Assembly (NCBI GenBank): GCA_963649615.1
Contig: CAVJIN010000029.1
Location: 1 to 21,087, forward strand
Source: UBA9732 sp963649615
GTDB lineage: Bacteria > Spirochaetota > Spirochaetia > Sphaerochaetales > Sphaerochaetaceae
DNA: 21,087 nt
Direction: 5' to 3'
Shown here: in pieces, positions 13,882 to 21,087 of the stretch
Numbering within the stretch: the first letter of the stretch is position 1
Layout: the number at the start of each line of letters is the position of its first letter
Position numbers and translations under genes: made by a program
Notes under the pieces: generated by a model
Database searches by the model: none
The model's input: the letters and a program-made list of their open reading frames with translations, nothing else
Told to the model about the DNA's origin: nothing

Positions 13882-14838
13882 ATGGCCAGTAGCATGGTAG
13901 AAAGCAGACATCCGTGGAAAGCATGGATTTATTTGGCCCCAGCACTTGTGTTACTGCTCGTTTTTACGGTTTGGCCAATTATTAATACAGTAAGAATGGC
14001 TTTTCTTGAAAACTACAGTGGTTTAAAGGCTGTTGGTGGCGCTACATTTAAGTTTGGGTTTGGCAATTTTACAAAGGTTGTTCAGTACAAGAAATTTGTT
14101 CAGTGTATGAAGAACACTATTTTGCTTTGTATTTTTACTGTTCCAATTTCAACAATCTTAGCACTTCTTATAGCAGTTTGTTTAAATTCCATAAAAACTT
14201 TGCAAAAGTTCCTTCAAACAATCTTCTTTCTACCTTATGTTACAAACTCAATTGCTATAGGAATGGTTTTTGCCGCAATGTTTAACATTGTTGGAAGTTT
14301 TTATGGTACAGAAAATGAGATTATTGTAACTGCAGGTATTGTAAACAACGTTATAGAGTTCTTTGGTGGAAAGCCGGTTAACTGGATTAACTATGGTTCT
14401 TCTTATGTTGCAAATATGACTGTTATGGTTATCTATATTGTATGGAATGCTCTTCCTTTCAAGATTCTTATTCTCTTGGGCGGACTTCAGAGTATCAACA
14501 AACAGTATTATGACGCAGCAAAAGTTGACGGTACTTCAAGGCGCAGAATATTTACAAGGATTACTGTTCCTCTTCTTTCTCCAATGATTGCTTATGTTGT
14601 TATTACAGGCTTTATTGGGGGCTTTAAGGAATACACCAGCATTGTTGGTATCTTTGGAGAAACAATGGGTCCTGCCGATGACGCAAAACGTCTTAATACA
14701 ATGGTTGGATTTATTTATGATGCACTTTCAAACAACAATCAGGGAAGAGCTAGTGCTGCTGCTTTAATTTTGTTTGGTCTCATTTTAGTTGTTACTCTTC
14801 TGAATTTGTATGTCAGTAAGAAGAAGGTTCATTATTAA
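13882..14838 (+). CDS. ABC importer permease, MalF/UgpA type
   Basis: A 318-aa inner-membrane permease with six predicted helices. The first is at about 14-36 (W-I-Y-L-A-P-A-L-V-L-L-L), which includes the usual Y-L-A-P-A near the start of UgpA-type permeases. The EAA coupling motif is at about 209-231 (Y-Y-D-A-A-K-V-D-G-T-S-R-R-R-I-F...P-L-L), where the cytoplasmic loop docks on the ATPase. The ATG comes one base after the ATPase stop, with the Shine-Dalgarno AGGGG in the end of the previous gene. An insertion of about 35 residues around 140-175 (G-T-E-N-E-I-I-V) between helices lengthens a loop. It pairs with the following permease to form the channel. Confidence 0.93.
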   Translation: MASSMVESRHPWKAWIYLAPALVLLLVFTVWPIINTVRMAFLENYSGLKAVGGATFKFGFGNFTKVVQYKKFVQCMKNTILLCIFTVPISTILALLIAVCLNSIKTLQKFLQTIFFLPYVTNSIAIGMVFAAMFNIVGSFYGTENEIIVTAGIVNNVIEFFGGKPVNWINYGSSYVANMTVMVIYIVWNALPFKILILLGGLQSINKQYYDAAKVDGTSRRRIFTRITVPLLSPMIAYVVITGFIGGFKEYTSIVGIFGETMGPADDAKRLNTMVGFIYDALSNNNQGRASAAALILFGLILVVTLLNLYVSKKKVHY

Positions 14839-14843
14839 GGAGG
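14837..14843 (+). promoter_or_regulatory. Shine-Dalgarno that fixes the GTG start at 14851
   Basis: AAGGAGG overlaps the TAA stop of the previous permease (14836-14838) and is seven bases from GTG 14851. It selects this GTG over the in-frame ATGs at 14863 and 14878. Confidence 0.8.
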
Positions 14844-14850
14844 CTAGAAA

Positions 14851-15732
14851 GTGATTGCTACAATGCACGAAAAAGATATGAAACGCGAGACTTCTAGGCA
14901 GAAAGTTCTTGGGGTCATTGTTCAAATTTTACTTTATACTTTCCTAATTGTTATGGCACTTATTGTACTTTTCCCCTTTTATTGGATGATTAACTCATCT
15001 CTTAAGTCTTTGGACGAGTACAGAATGAGTGTTCCAACTTTTTGGCCACATGCACTATTGTTTAGCAACTATGCAACAGCTTTTAGTACAGCAAGTTTGG
15101 GAAGACTCTTTCTCAACACAATGTATGTAGGTATTGTTTCAACATTGTTGTCGTTGGTGATTACAATATTATCGGCATTTGCATTTGCTAGATTAGAGTT
15201 CAAGGGCAAAGACCTGTTGTTTGCAGGGTTGCTGGCTACTATGATGATTCCTGGTGAGTTGTTTACGATTACAAACTATAGTACAGTTACCAATCTCGGA
15301 TGGATAAATACGTATACTGTTTTGATTGTTCCGTTCTTGGTGAGTGTGTTCTATATTTACTTGCTCAGACAGAATTTCTTGCAAATTCCAAATGAGTTGT
15401 ATTTGGCTGCTAAGGTGGATGGTACGAGTGATTTTAAGTACTTGTGTAAGGTTATGATTCCTCTTTCGTTGCCAACGCTAATTTCAATTACAATTCTGAA
15501 AATGATGGGCGCATGGAATTCGTACATCTGGCCTAGATTGGTTGCTAATGACAAAAATCACAGACTTATTACAAACGGATTGAGAAATGCATTTACGGAA
15601 TCGACTGGAGATGTAAACTATCCAGTTCAGATGGCGGCGGTTGCAATGGTATCTGCTCCACTTTTCCTTGTGTTTGTTTTTCTCAGGAAGTATATAATGA
15701 AGGGTGTGAGTAGAAGTGGAATTAAGGGCTAA
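14851..15732 (+). CDS. ABC importer permease, MalG/UgpE type
   Basis: A 293-aa inner-membrane permease with six helices, the first at about 20-44 followed by P-F-Y-W-M-I-N-S-S-L-K, a typical MalG/UgpE sequence. The EAA motif is at about 182-204 (E-L-Y-L-A-A-K-V-D-G-T-S-D-F...P-L-S-L-P). The C-terminus S-R-S-G-I-K-G is the common end of this permease class (G-x-x-x-G-A-V-K-G-like). The GTG start has AAGGAGG at optimal distance. It partners the MalF-type permease encoded just upstream and receives substrate from the lipoprotein encoded next. Confidence 0.94.
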   Translation: MIATMHEKDMKRETSRQKVLGVIVQILLYTFLIVMALIVLFPFYWMINSSLKSLDEYRMSVPTFWPHALLFSNYATAFSTASLGRLFLNTMYVGIVSTLLSLVITILSAFAFARLEFKGKDLLFAGLLATMMIPGELFTITNYSTVTNLGWINTYTVLIVPFLVSVFYIYLLRQNFLQIPNELYLAAKVDGTSDFKYLCKVMIPLSLPTLISITILKMMGAWNSYIWPRLVANDKNHRLITNGLRNAFTESTGDVNYPVQMAAVAMVSAPLFLVFVFLRKYIMKGVSRSGIKG

Positions 15733-15757
15733 TGCCCATAATATTAAAAAACAATTC

Positions 15758-15763
15758 AAGGAG
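15758..15763 (+). promoter_or_regulatory. Shine-Dalgarno that fixes the binding-protein start
   Basis: AAGGAG with a 7-base spacer to ATG 15771. It rules out the in-frame ATG at 15732, which overlaps the permease stop and would precede the signal peptide with 13 polar residues. Confidence 0.8.
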
Positions 15764-15770
15764 AAAAAAC

Positions 15771-17186
15771 ATGAAGAAAACTTTTCTGGTTGTTGTGCTC
15801 TTGGTTGGAGCATTGATGTTCGCCTTCTGTAACGGTGGTTCAGAAGAAACAGCCACCACTTCAGCTGCTGCTTATGAAGTTCCAGCAGTTGGTTATGATG
15901 GAAGCGAAGTAACACTCAGGTTCTATCACACAATGGGTACAAACCTTTCTACCGTTCTTGATGAGTATATTGCTGAATTTAACAAGCTTTACCCAAATAT
16001 TCACATTGAATGGACTCAGGTTGGTTCTTATGATGATGTTAGAGACCAGATAAGCACAGAGATTACAGTGTCTAACCAGCCAAATATTGCATACTGCTAT
16101 CCAGACCACGTTGCTCGTTATAATCTTGCAGGTTGTGTTGCTACTCTTGATAACTTCATTAATAGCGATATTGTTGTCACAAGAGCTGACGGAACTACAG
16201 AAATTCTTGGTCTTACCCAAGAACAGAAAGATGACTTCATTGAAGGTTATTACAATGAAGGAAAACAGTTTGGTGATGGGCTCATGTACACAATGCCTCT
16301 CTCAAAGTCAACAGAAGTACTTTACTACAATAAGACTTTCTTTGATGAGAATGGTATTGAAGTTCCTACAACATGGGATGAGCTTGAAGCTGTTTGTGCA
16401 AAGATTAAGGCAATAGATCCAAACTCTATTCCTCTTGGATATGACTCAGAAGGTAACTGGTTCATTACAATGTGTGAGCAGCTCAATAGCCCATACACAA
16501 GTGCAACAGGTGACCACTATTTGTTCAACAATGAGACAAATATTGACTTTGTGAAGAAGTTTAGATCTTGGTATGACAAGGGATATCTAACAACACAGAC
16601 TCTCTATGGTGCATATACATCAGGTCTTTTCACTTCAACAACATCTCCAAAGAGCTACATGTCAATTGGTTCTTCTGCTGGTGCAACATATCAGAGACCT
16701 TCAAAGATTGATGGCGAATATCCATTTGAAGTTGGAATTGCATCAATCCCACAGGTTTCACAGACAAACAGAAAAGTTATCTCTCAGGGACCAAGTCTTG
16801 TTATCTTCTCAAAGGCTAATGCTCAAGAAGTTGTAGCATCTTGGCTCTTTGTTAAGTATGTTACAACAAATGTTGAATTCCAGGCAGCATTTGCAATGGC
16901 ATCTGGATATGTCCCAGTTCTCAAGTCAGTTGCAGAAAACCCAGTTTATGCTGAGTTCATTGATTCTGCAGACGGTTATGATTTTGTTGCTGCTCTCAGT
17001 GCTAAGGTTTGTCTTGAACAGGAAGATGCTTACTACACATCTCCTGCTTTCAACGGCTCATCAACAGCTCGTGATCAGGTTGCATCACTTCTTGCCAAGT
17101 GTCTCTCAACAAAGACTGACAATGTTGATGCAATGATTCGTCAGGCATTCCAGGATGCAATTGATGAGTGTGAGTACAATAACTAA
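15771..17186 (+). CDS. ABC importer solute-binding lipoprotein, family 1 (UgpB/MalE-like)
   Basis: A 471-aa predicted lipoprotein. M-K-K-T-F-L plus a hydrophobic stretch leads to F-A-F-C with Cys20 as the likely lipid site, followed by the N-G-G-S-E-E-T-A-T-T-S linker. The -1 Phe is not a standard lipobox residue, although spirochaete lipoboxes are known to be relaxed. The mature protein starts with a strand L-R-F-Y-H-T-M-G (49-56) and has the family features E-F-N-K-L-Y-P-N-I-H-I-E-W-T and L-Y-Y-N-K-T-F-F-D-E-N-G-I-E-V-P-T-T-W-D-E-L, typical of carbohydrate and glycerophosphate binders. It delivers substrate to the two permeases. Ligand is unknown; the operon partners downstream point towards nucleic-acid-derived compounds. 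Confidence 0.95.
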   Translation: MKKTFLVVVLLVGALMFAFCNGGSEETATTSAAAYEVPAVGYDGSEVTLRFYHTMGTNLSTVLDEYIAEFNKLYPNIHIEWTQVGSYDDVRDQISTEITVSNQPNIAYCYPDHVARYNLAGCVATLDNFINSDIVVTRADGTTEILGLTQEQKDDFIEGYYNEGKQFGDGLMYTMPLSKSTEVLYYNKTFFDENGIEVPTTWDELEAVCAKIKAIDPNSIPLGYDSEGNWFITMCEQLNSPYTSATGDHYLFNNETNIDFVKKFRSWYDKGYLTTQTLYGAYTSGLFTSTTSPKSYMSIGSSAGATYQRPSKIDGEYPFEVGIASIPQVSQTNRKVISQGPSLVIFSKANAQEVVASWLFVKYVTTNVEFQAAFAMASGYVPVLKSVAENPVYAEFIDSADGYDFVAALSAKVCLEQEDAYYTSPAFNGSSTARDQVASLLAKCLSTKTDNVDAMIRQAFQDAIDECEYNN

Positions 17187-17205
17187 TAAGTAGGTGTCAG
17201 GTTCT

Positions 17206-18525
17206 ATGAATGCTTTGAAGAGATTTCTCCTTCTTCTTGTGGTGGCTTTTGTCTCTCTTGCAGTCTTTGCGGACAATCCTGAGGGCTATGTGGATTATGC
17301 CAGTCAGCTTTCTTTTGTTCGCTCCTCTTCTACACTCAAGCAAGAGGTTACTGTTAAGACTTTTGTTGATGGGGACACCACGCATTTCAATGTTCCTACA
17401 TCTATTTCTGAAAACGGGGTGCTGAAAGCCCGATATTTGGCCATCAACACCCCCGAATCTACGGGAAAGATAGAAGAATACGGAAAGAAGGCATCTGCTT
17501 TCACGAAAGAGAAACTCTCAAACGCCGTTTCAATAATAATTGAGTCCGATGATGACAAGTGGAATCTTGATTCTACTGGTAGCAGATATCTTGTATGGGT
17601 ATGGTATAAATCTTCTGAAGATGAGCCATATAGAAACTTAAACCTTGAGATTCTTCAAAATGGTTTGGCTATTGCTTCTTCTACTGCAAATAACAGATAT
17701 GGTTCTATTTGCATGGAGGCGCTTAATCAAGCAAAGGCTCTCAAGCTTAATGTTTATTCTGGAGAGAAAGACCCTGATTTCTATTACGGTGAGGCCGTTG
17801 AGCTTACACTTAACGAGCTCAGACTTAATATAGAAGAATACAATGGTATCAAAGTTGCATTTGAAGGTGTTGTCACAAAGGATGATGGCTCAAGCATTTA
17901 TGTTGAAGAATATGATCCTGAAACAGACATGTACAATGGAATTTCTGTTTACTATGGTTATAACCTTCCAGGTTTTGGTTTAAGGGCAATTGCTGTAGGG
18001 AACAGATCTAGAATAGTTGGAACTGTGCAGTATTATGAGGCAGGTCAGACCTATCAAGTATCGGGCTTGTCGTATAAGCTCATGGAACCAGATAACCCCA
18101 ACAATGTGAAGAAAATAAGCTCTGGACACAAGCCAGCTTATGTGCTCACTACTGCAGATACCTTCTTGAATGGAAAAGTCTCGGTTGTCACGGATGAGTA
18201 TTCAAAAGTGTATGATTACGCCTTCCTTGCTATGAGTACGACCCTTCAGATGGAAAATCTTCAGGTTGTGGATGTGACGACAACTACTGACAAGACCAGT
18301 TCTTCTTATGGTGCAATGACTTTGTATTGTAAGCCAGCTGACCAGTTGGAAGGGGATCTTGTTGTCCAAGTGCGTACAACTGTTTTTACGGATGGAAAAG
18401 GGAATCTTCTTACTGCAGATACTTATTTAGGCAAAATAATTGATGTTAAGGGTATAGTGGACGCCTTTGATGGTGTTTACCAAATAAAGGTCCTTTCAAA
18501 AAAGGACATCACTGTTAAAGATTAA
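17206..18525 (+). CDS. Secreted staphylococcal-nuclease-like protein with OB-like C-terminal modules
   Basis: A 439-aa exported protein. A signal peptide (M-N-A-L-K-R-F-L-L-L-L) ends near A-V-F-A|D. Residues 46-185 match the SNase fold: V-D-G-D-T (54-58, metal-binding Asp), A-R-Y-L-A-I-N-T-P-E-S (75-85) with Arg76 and Glu84, Y-G-K-K-A-S-A-F-T, and T-G-S-R-Y-L-V (124-130) with Arg127. These correspond to the catalytic Arg35, Glu43 and Arg87 of S. aureus nuclease, so activity on DNA or RNA is likely. Two further beta-rich modules (200-292 and 315-437) look like OB folds, the arrangement known in YhcR-type extracellular nucleases. ATG 17206 is preferred to GTG 17194, which adds four residues; neither has a strong Shine-Dalgarno. 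It lies 19 bases after the binding-protein gene. Confidence 0.88.
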   Translation: MNALKRFLLLLVVAFVSLAVFADNPEGYVDYASQLSFVRSSSTLKQEVTVKTFVDGDTTHFNVPTSISENGVLKARYLAINTPESTGKIEEYGKKASAFTKEKLSNAVSIIIESDDDKWNLDSTGSRYLVWVWYKSSEDEPYRNLNLEILQNGLAIASSTANNRYGSICMEALNQAKALKLNVYSGEKDPDFYYGEAVELTLNELRLNIEEYNGIKVAFEGVVTKDDGSSIYVEEYDPETDMYNGISVYYGYNLPGFGLRAIAVGNRSRIVGTVQYYEAGQTYQVSGLSYKLMEPDNPNNVKKISSGHKPAYVLTTADTFLNGKVSVVTDEYSKVYDYAFLAMSTTLQMENLQVVDVTTTTDKTSSSYGAMTLYCKPADQLEGDLVVQVRTTVFTDGKGNLLTADTYLGKIIDVKGIVDAFDGVYQIKVLSKKDITVKD

Positions 18526-18542
18526 AGTAAAAGGAGAAAACG

Positions 18543-19937
18543 ATGAAAAAGACCTTATTAGTCCTTCTTGTTTGTTTGGTTGCATCAATGGCATTTGCAC
18601 AGAGTGCTGTTGAAGTTAACGTGAAGGATATTGATAAGATGTCCATCCAGGACATTAAAGTTTTCCTTGATCAGGCAGTAGCACAGGCTGCAGCTGAACA
18701 GGAAGCTAAGGCTCTTGAATCTGCAAGGGCTTATCTCAAAGAGCTGTTTGACACAAGTACAAAGAGCAATCCAGAAACACGTACACCATCTGATTATACA
18801 GTAACCGATATTGTAACAATTAAGGGTGTTGTGTACCCAGTTTCTTGGTCTGCAGATACTGAATATGTTCAGATTATACCAGGAGAGAATCATATTGTTA
18901 CTGTTAAGGTTGCTACAGATGCTCCTACAGAGACTCATTACATTCTCAAGGCCACTGTTACTAATCCTAATACTGGTGATTCTCTTGATCTTGAGATTAA
19001 ACACATTCTCCCAGAAGGACAGGCAGATCCTTCAATGGAAGAGATTGTTCTTAATGCATACAAACTTGCTGCTGGCGAGTCCATGAGCAAGGCTGTTACC
19101 CTCACAGGTGTTATTACAGCTATTCCTACAGAGTATAGTGATAAGTATTCCAATATCACAGTTAACATTAAAGTTGGTGCTATGGCAGACAATATCATCC
19201 AGTGCTACAGACTTTCTGGTGATGGTTGTGCAACTCTTGCTATTGGTGATGAGATTACAGTAACTGGTACAATTAAGAACTACAAGGGAACTATTGAATT
19301 TGATAAGCCAACCTTAGTAGGTATGGGTTATATCCCAGATCAGAGTGCCGTTGTTGATGCTGCTTATGCTCTTGCTACTGGCGAATCCATGAAAGAAACT
19401 CAGGTTCTTGTTGGTGTTATCACTGGTATTCCTACCGCTTACAGCGAGCAGTATGGTAACATCACAGTTGATATGATTCCAGTTGGAGATACAAGAACTG
19501 TTCAATGCTACAGACTTAAGGGAGACGGTGTGGAATCTCTTGCTATTGGCGACACAATTGTTGTTCAGGGAACAATTAAGAATTACAAGGGAACTGTTGA
19601 ATTTGACAAGAACTGTGTACTTCTTAAAGATGCTATGGCTTTTAATTACCTCAAGACCCTCAAAGCAGCTTATGCTCTTGAAACAGGAGATTCTCTTGAA
19701 GGTACAAGAATTCTTAGTGGTGTTATCACAGCTATTCCTACCGCTTACAGCGAGCAGTATGGCAACATCACAGTTAACATTGTTGTAAACGGTCTTGAAG
19801 ACATGGTTGTTCAGTGCTATAGACTCACAGGCGAAGGTGCTGCATCTCTTGCTGTTGGCGACACCATCACTGTTGCTGGAACAATTAAGAACTACAAGGG
19901 AACTGTTGAATTTGATAAGAACTGCACAATTCTTTAA
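18543..19937 (+). CDS. Secreted protein with Ig-like domain and three OB-like repeats
   Basis: A 464-aa exported protein. The signal peptide ends at S-M-A-F-A|Q. Residues 34-72 are helical and Ala/Gln/Glu-rich (possible coiled coil). Residues 75-155 resemble a bacterial Ig-like module (Y-P-V-S-W-S-A-D). Three tandem repeats of about 95 residues follow (164-259, 266-361, 371-464). Each has helix-x-A-Y-x-L-x-x-G-(E/D)-S, G-V-I-T-x-I-P-T-x-Y-S, N-I-T-V, Q-C-Y-R-L-x-G-(D/E)-G, L-A-(I/V)-G-D-x-I, G-T-I-K-N-Y-K-G-T-(I/V)-E-F-D. This is the OB-like unit found in secreted Clostridia and spirochaete proteins, often near nucleases. No catalytic site is visible; nucleic-acid or sugar binding is inferred. 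AAGGAG six bases before ATG supports the start. It closes the transporter operon. Confidence 0.9.
   Translation: MKKTLLVLLVCLVASMAFAQSAVEVNVKDIDKMSIQDIKVFLDQAVAQAAAEQEAKALESARAYLKELFDTSTKSNPETRTPSDYTVTDIVTIKGVVYPVSWSADTEYVQIIPGENHIVTVKVATDAPTETHYILKATVTNPNTGDSLDLEIKHILPEGQADPSMEEIVLNAYKLAAGESMSKAVTLTGVITAIPTEYSDKYSNITVNIKVGAMADNIIQCYRLSGDGCATLAIGDEITVTGTIKNYKGTIEFDKPTLVGMGYIPDQSAVVDAAYALATGESMKETQVLVGVITGIPTAYSEQYGNITVDMIPVGDTRTVQCYRLKGDGVESLAIGDTIVVQGTIKNYKGTVEFDKNCVLLKDAMAFNYLKTLKAAYALETGDSLEGTRILSGVITAIPTAYSEQYGNITVNIVVNGLEDMVVQCYRLTGEGAASLAVGDTITVAGTIKNYKGTVEFDKNCTIL
19032..19934 (+). repeat. Three tandem ~290-bp coding repeats (OB-like units)
   Basis: Units at about 19032-19319, 19338-19625 and 19653-19934. 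Units 2 and 3 share a near-identical stretch of about 42 bases encoding I-P-T-A-Y-S-E-Q-Y-G-N-I-T-V (near 19428 and 19734, 306 bases apart), differing at one silent T/C. Unit 1 is clearly more diverged in sequence (T-E-Y-S-D-K-Y-S). This points to a recent duplication of unit 2/3 or gene conversion. Confidence 0.85.
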
Positions 19938-19955
19938 GTTTAAATCTTAATTTTT

Positions 19956-19998
19956 AGGGGCCACTAACTGGTTTTTGCTGGTTACTGGCCTCTTTTTT
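19956..19998 (+). terminator. Strong intrinsic terminator closing the transporter-nuclease operon
   Basis: The stem runs from 19956-19971 to 19978-19993: GGCCA pairs with TGGCC, followed by TAAC/GTTA and G-T wobbles towards a TTTTTG loop, with one C-C mismatch (19964/19985). A T6 run ends it at 19998. It lies about 20 bases after the stop codon. Confidence 0.88.
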
Positions 19999-20030
19999 AT
20001 AAATATGTTTTTAGTTCTGGATTTCTAGGG

Positions 20031-20036
20031 TATAAT
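20031..20036 (+). promoter_or_regulatory. Candidate -10 box for the acyltransferase gene
   Basis: A perfect TATAAT. The position 17 bases upstream is TTTTTA (20008-20013), a poor -35. Transcription from here would start about 20043, only ~12 bases before the ATG at 20055, so the mRNA would have a very short leader with no Shine-Dalgarno. Confidence 0.5.
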
Positions 20037-20054
20037 AGATTTGATGGTTTTATT

Positions 20055-20942
20055 ATGGAAGAGGAAGAAAAAAAGGACGAGGGGTTTGAACCCATAAACA
20101 TAAAAGCGTTGGCAACAAGAGTGAATCCAACGCTTGGTAAAATTATTCCTAAATTTCTCTATAGAAAATTTGAGAAAATTCTTCATGTGAAAGAGCTCAA
20201 TAGTTTTTTTGAAGAACACGCTAAAGATGAGCCACAGGTATTCTTGGATTCTGTGGTGAAGTTTTTGGATATCAAACTTGTTTTTGAGAATAAAGAGAAG
20301 CTTGAAAACGTTGAAGCTTTGAAAGGAGGGGCGAGCGTCATGTTTGTTTCCAACCACCCTTATGGTGGCCCGGAGGCAATGGTTCTCTTTGATTGGATTC
20401 ATAATAACTTTCCAGATTGCAGATTAGTAGCACAGTCATTTTTGAAGTTTATCAAACCTCTTGGTAAGACATGTGTTTACAACAAGAAAGAGGTTAGGAG
20501 TCTAATGAATGCCGTTTCAGAGAAATCTTCTCTTTTAATTTATCCTGCGGGTTACTGTTCAAGGGAACTGAGTTTTGGAGAGGTTTTTGATTATGACTGG
20601 AAGGCTTCTTTTGTAAAGATTGCAAAAAAGAACAATATGCCAATAGCCGTGTTTTATACAGACGGCCAACTTAGTTCTAGAATGCATAGATGGACTAGAT
20701 TTCGCAGATTCTTCAATATTAAAACTTCAATAGAAACAATGTTTTTAGTTGATGAGATGTTTAAACTCAAAGGTAAAACAATGAAGATTGTAGTTGGAGA
20801 TGTAATAATTCCTGACAAACTTGATGAGAGCATTCCAAAGGAAGAATGGGCTTCTCGTATTCGCCAATATTGTTACGAACTACGTAAAAATCCAACGCTG
20901 AATTTTGATTACAATAAAGAGGCAACCTTGCCATTGAAATAA
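20055..20942 (+). CDS. PlsC-related acyltransferase (glycerolipid/ornithine-lipid-type subgroup)
   Basis: A 295-aa protein of the lysophospholipid-acyltransferase superfamily. The catalytic block is N-H-P-Y-G-G-P-E (100-107). The usual N-H-x-S-x-x-D of PlsC is replaced by the H-P-x-G-G-x-(D/E) form typical of the hemolysin-like/lyso-ornithine acyltransferase subgroup, with Glu107 in the acidic position. A later block Y-P-A-G-Y-C-S-R (163-170) stands where PlsC has F-P-E-G-T-R-S. The N-terminus is strongly acidic (M-E-E-E-E-K-K-D-E), with no signal peptide or clear membrane helix, so membrane association is peripheral. It would acylate a lyso-lipid or lipid precursor from acyl-ACP or CoA. The start has no Shine-Dalgarno, but a TATAAT 19 bases upstream supports transcription from just before it. 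Confidence 0.85.
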   Translation: MEEEEKKDEGFEPINIKALATRVNPTLGKIIPKFLYRKFEKILHVKELNSFFEEHAKDEPQVFLDSVVKFLDIKLVFENKEKLENVEALKGGASVMFVSNHPYGGPEAMVLFDWIHNNFPDCRLVAQSFLKFIKPLGKTCVYNKKEVRSLMNAVSEKSSLLIYPAGYCSRELSFGEVFDYDWKASFVKIAKKNNMPIAVFYTDGQLSSRMHRWTRFRRFFNIKTSIETMFLVDEMFKLKGKTMKIVVGDVIIPDKLDESIPKEEWASRIRQYCYELRKNPTLNFDYNKEATLPLK

Positions 20943-20951
20943 AAACAATGT

Positions 20952-20965
20952 CCTACAATTGTAGG
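20952..20965. promoter_or_regulatory. 14-bp perfect palindrome between acyltransferase and next gene
   Basis: CCTACAATTGTAGG, ten bases after the acyltransferase stop and 27 bases before the next ATG. No T-tract follows, so it is a weak terminator candidate. Its shape fits a dimer-binding operator for the downstream gene. Confidence 0.4.
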
Positions 20966-20991
20966 TTATTATAAAAAAAGGGGTTTTTATT

Positions 20992-21087
20992 ATGAAAAAG
21001 GCTATTATTTTGGCAGTTGTGGTTCTAGTGGCCATTTCTTCTGTTTTCGCTGGGGAGGGGTCGTTATTTTCGTTTGAAGTGATGCCT
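20992..21087 (+). CDS. Exported protein, 5' part only (cut by window end)
   Basis: The ATG at 20992 has AGGGG about eight bases upstream. The 32 visible residues are a signal peptide, M-K-K-A-I-I-L-A-V-V-V-L-V-A-I-S-S-V-F-A, with a clean S-V-F-A|G cleavage site, then G-E-G-S-L-F-S-F-E-V-M-P. There is no lipobox. The start of the mature part would fit an outer-membrane or periplasmic protein; the class cannot be decided from this length. Confidence 0.8.
   Translation, partial: MKKAIILAVVVLVAISSVFAGEGSLFSFEVMP

Noticed and set aside
18490..18507. Seven-bp hairpin (GTCCTTT/AAAGGAC) near the end of the nuclease gene
   Set aside because: It is inside coding sequence, has no T-tract, and the next gene follows closely in the same operon; possibly an RNA-stability element but not supported.
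19483..19788. Plus-strand frames inside the OB-repeat, binding-protein and nuclease genes (also 16087-16416, 16849-17136, 17645-17833)
   Set aside because: Shadow frames with Leu/Gln-rich low-complexity products produced by the codon bias of the real genes.

Overview
The window is a stretch of AT-rich bacterial chromosome. It is densely coded on both strands and uses the standard genetic code. The most likely source is a host-associated or anaerobic spirochaete (Treponema/Sphaerochaeta-like). This rests on several putative lipoproteins with loose lipoboxes, a small outer-membrane beta-barrel candidate, a sugar-type ABC importer whose binding protein starts with a spirochaete-style signal followed by N-G-G-S-E-E, and the general AT-rich style. 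It is an inference from protein character, not a database match.

Layout. 1-2105: the 3' part of an unknown gene, coupled to a HAD phosphatase; these converge with and slightly overlap a minus-strand pair, a membrane protein with a PH-like domain followed by a one-domain asparaginase. 2230-5675: three envelope genes in a row (large Ig-like/propeller-like lipoprotein, small beta-barrel candidate, lipoprotein with a hydrophobic C-terminal half). 5706-7171: a minus-strand AAA ATPase/DUF4143 gene with two palindromes upstream, the whole bracketed by an exact 17-bp direct repeat. 7155-10965 (minus strand): thioredoxin, then the two half-transporters of a heterodimeric ABC exporter. 11200-11916: a DUF5655-like gene behind a perfect-consensus sigma-70 promoter, its hairpin terminator, and a remnant of another ATPase gene. 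11995-19937: a probable seven-gene operon of RDD membrane protein, UgpC/MsmK-type ATPase, two permeases, solute-binding lipoprotein, secreted staphylococcal-nuclease-like protein with OB-like modules, and a secreted protein with three OB-like repeats, closed by a strong terminator. 20055-end: a PlsC-related acyltransferase and the start of an exported protein cut by the window edge.

Two points stand out. First, the ATPase gene looks like a roughly 1.43-kb cassette inserted exactly at the 3' end of the exporter gene. The 17-bp repeat is the last 17 bases of that gene including its stop codon, and the far copy is still attached to what looks like the exporter's original terminator hairpin. The cassette supplies its own palindromic terminator for the exporter and has a second near-perfect palindrome directly before the ATPase start. 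No integrase or transposase is visible. Second, a carbohydrate-type ABC importer sits in one operon with a secreted nuclease and a secreted triple-OB protein, which suggests capture and uptake of products from extracellular nucleic acid rather than ordinary sugar uptake.

No tRNA, rRNA, CRISPR array or recognisable insertion-sequence transposase was found. The only gene-free stretch near 300 bases is 10966-11287, between the divergent thioredoxin and DUF5655-like genes. It holds the consensus promoter at 11200-11228 and is otherwise AT-rich sequence with no supported feature.
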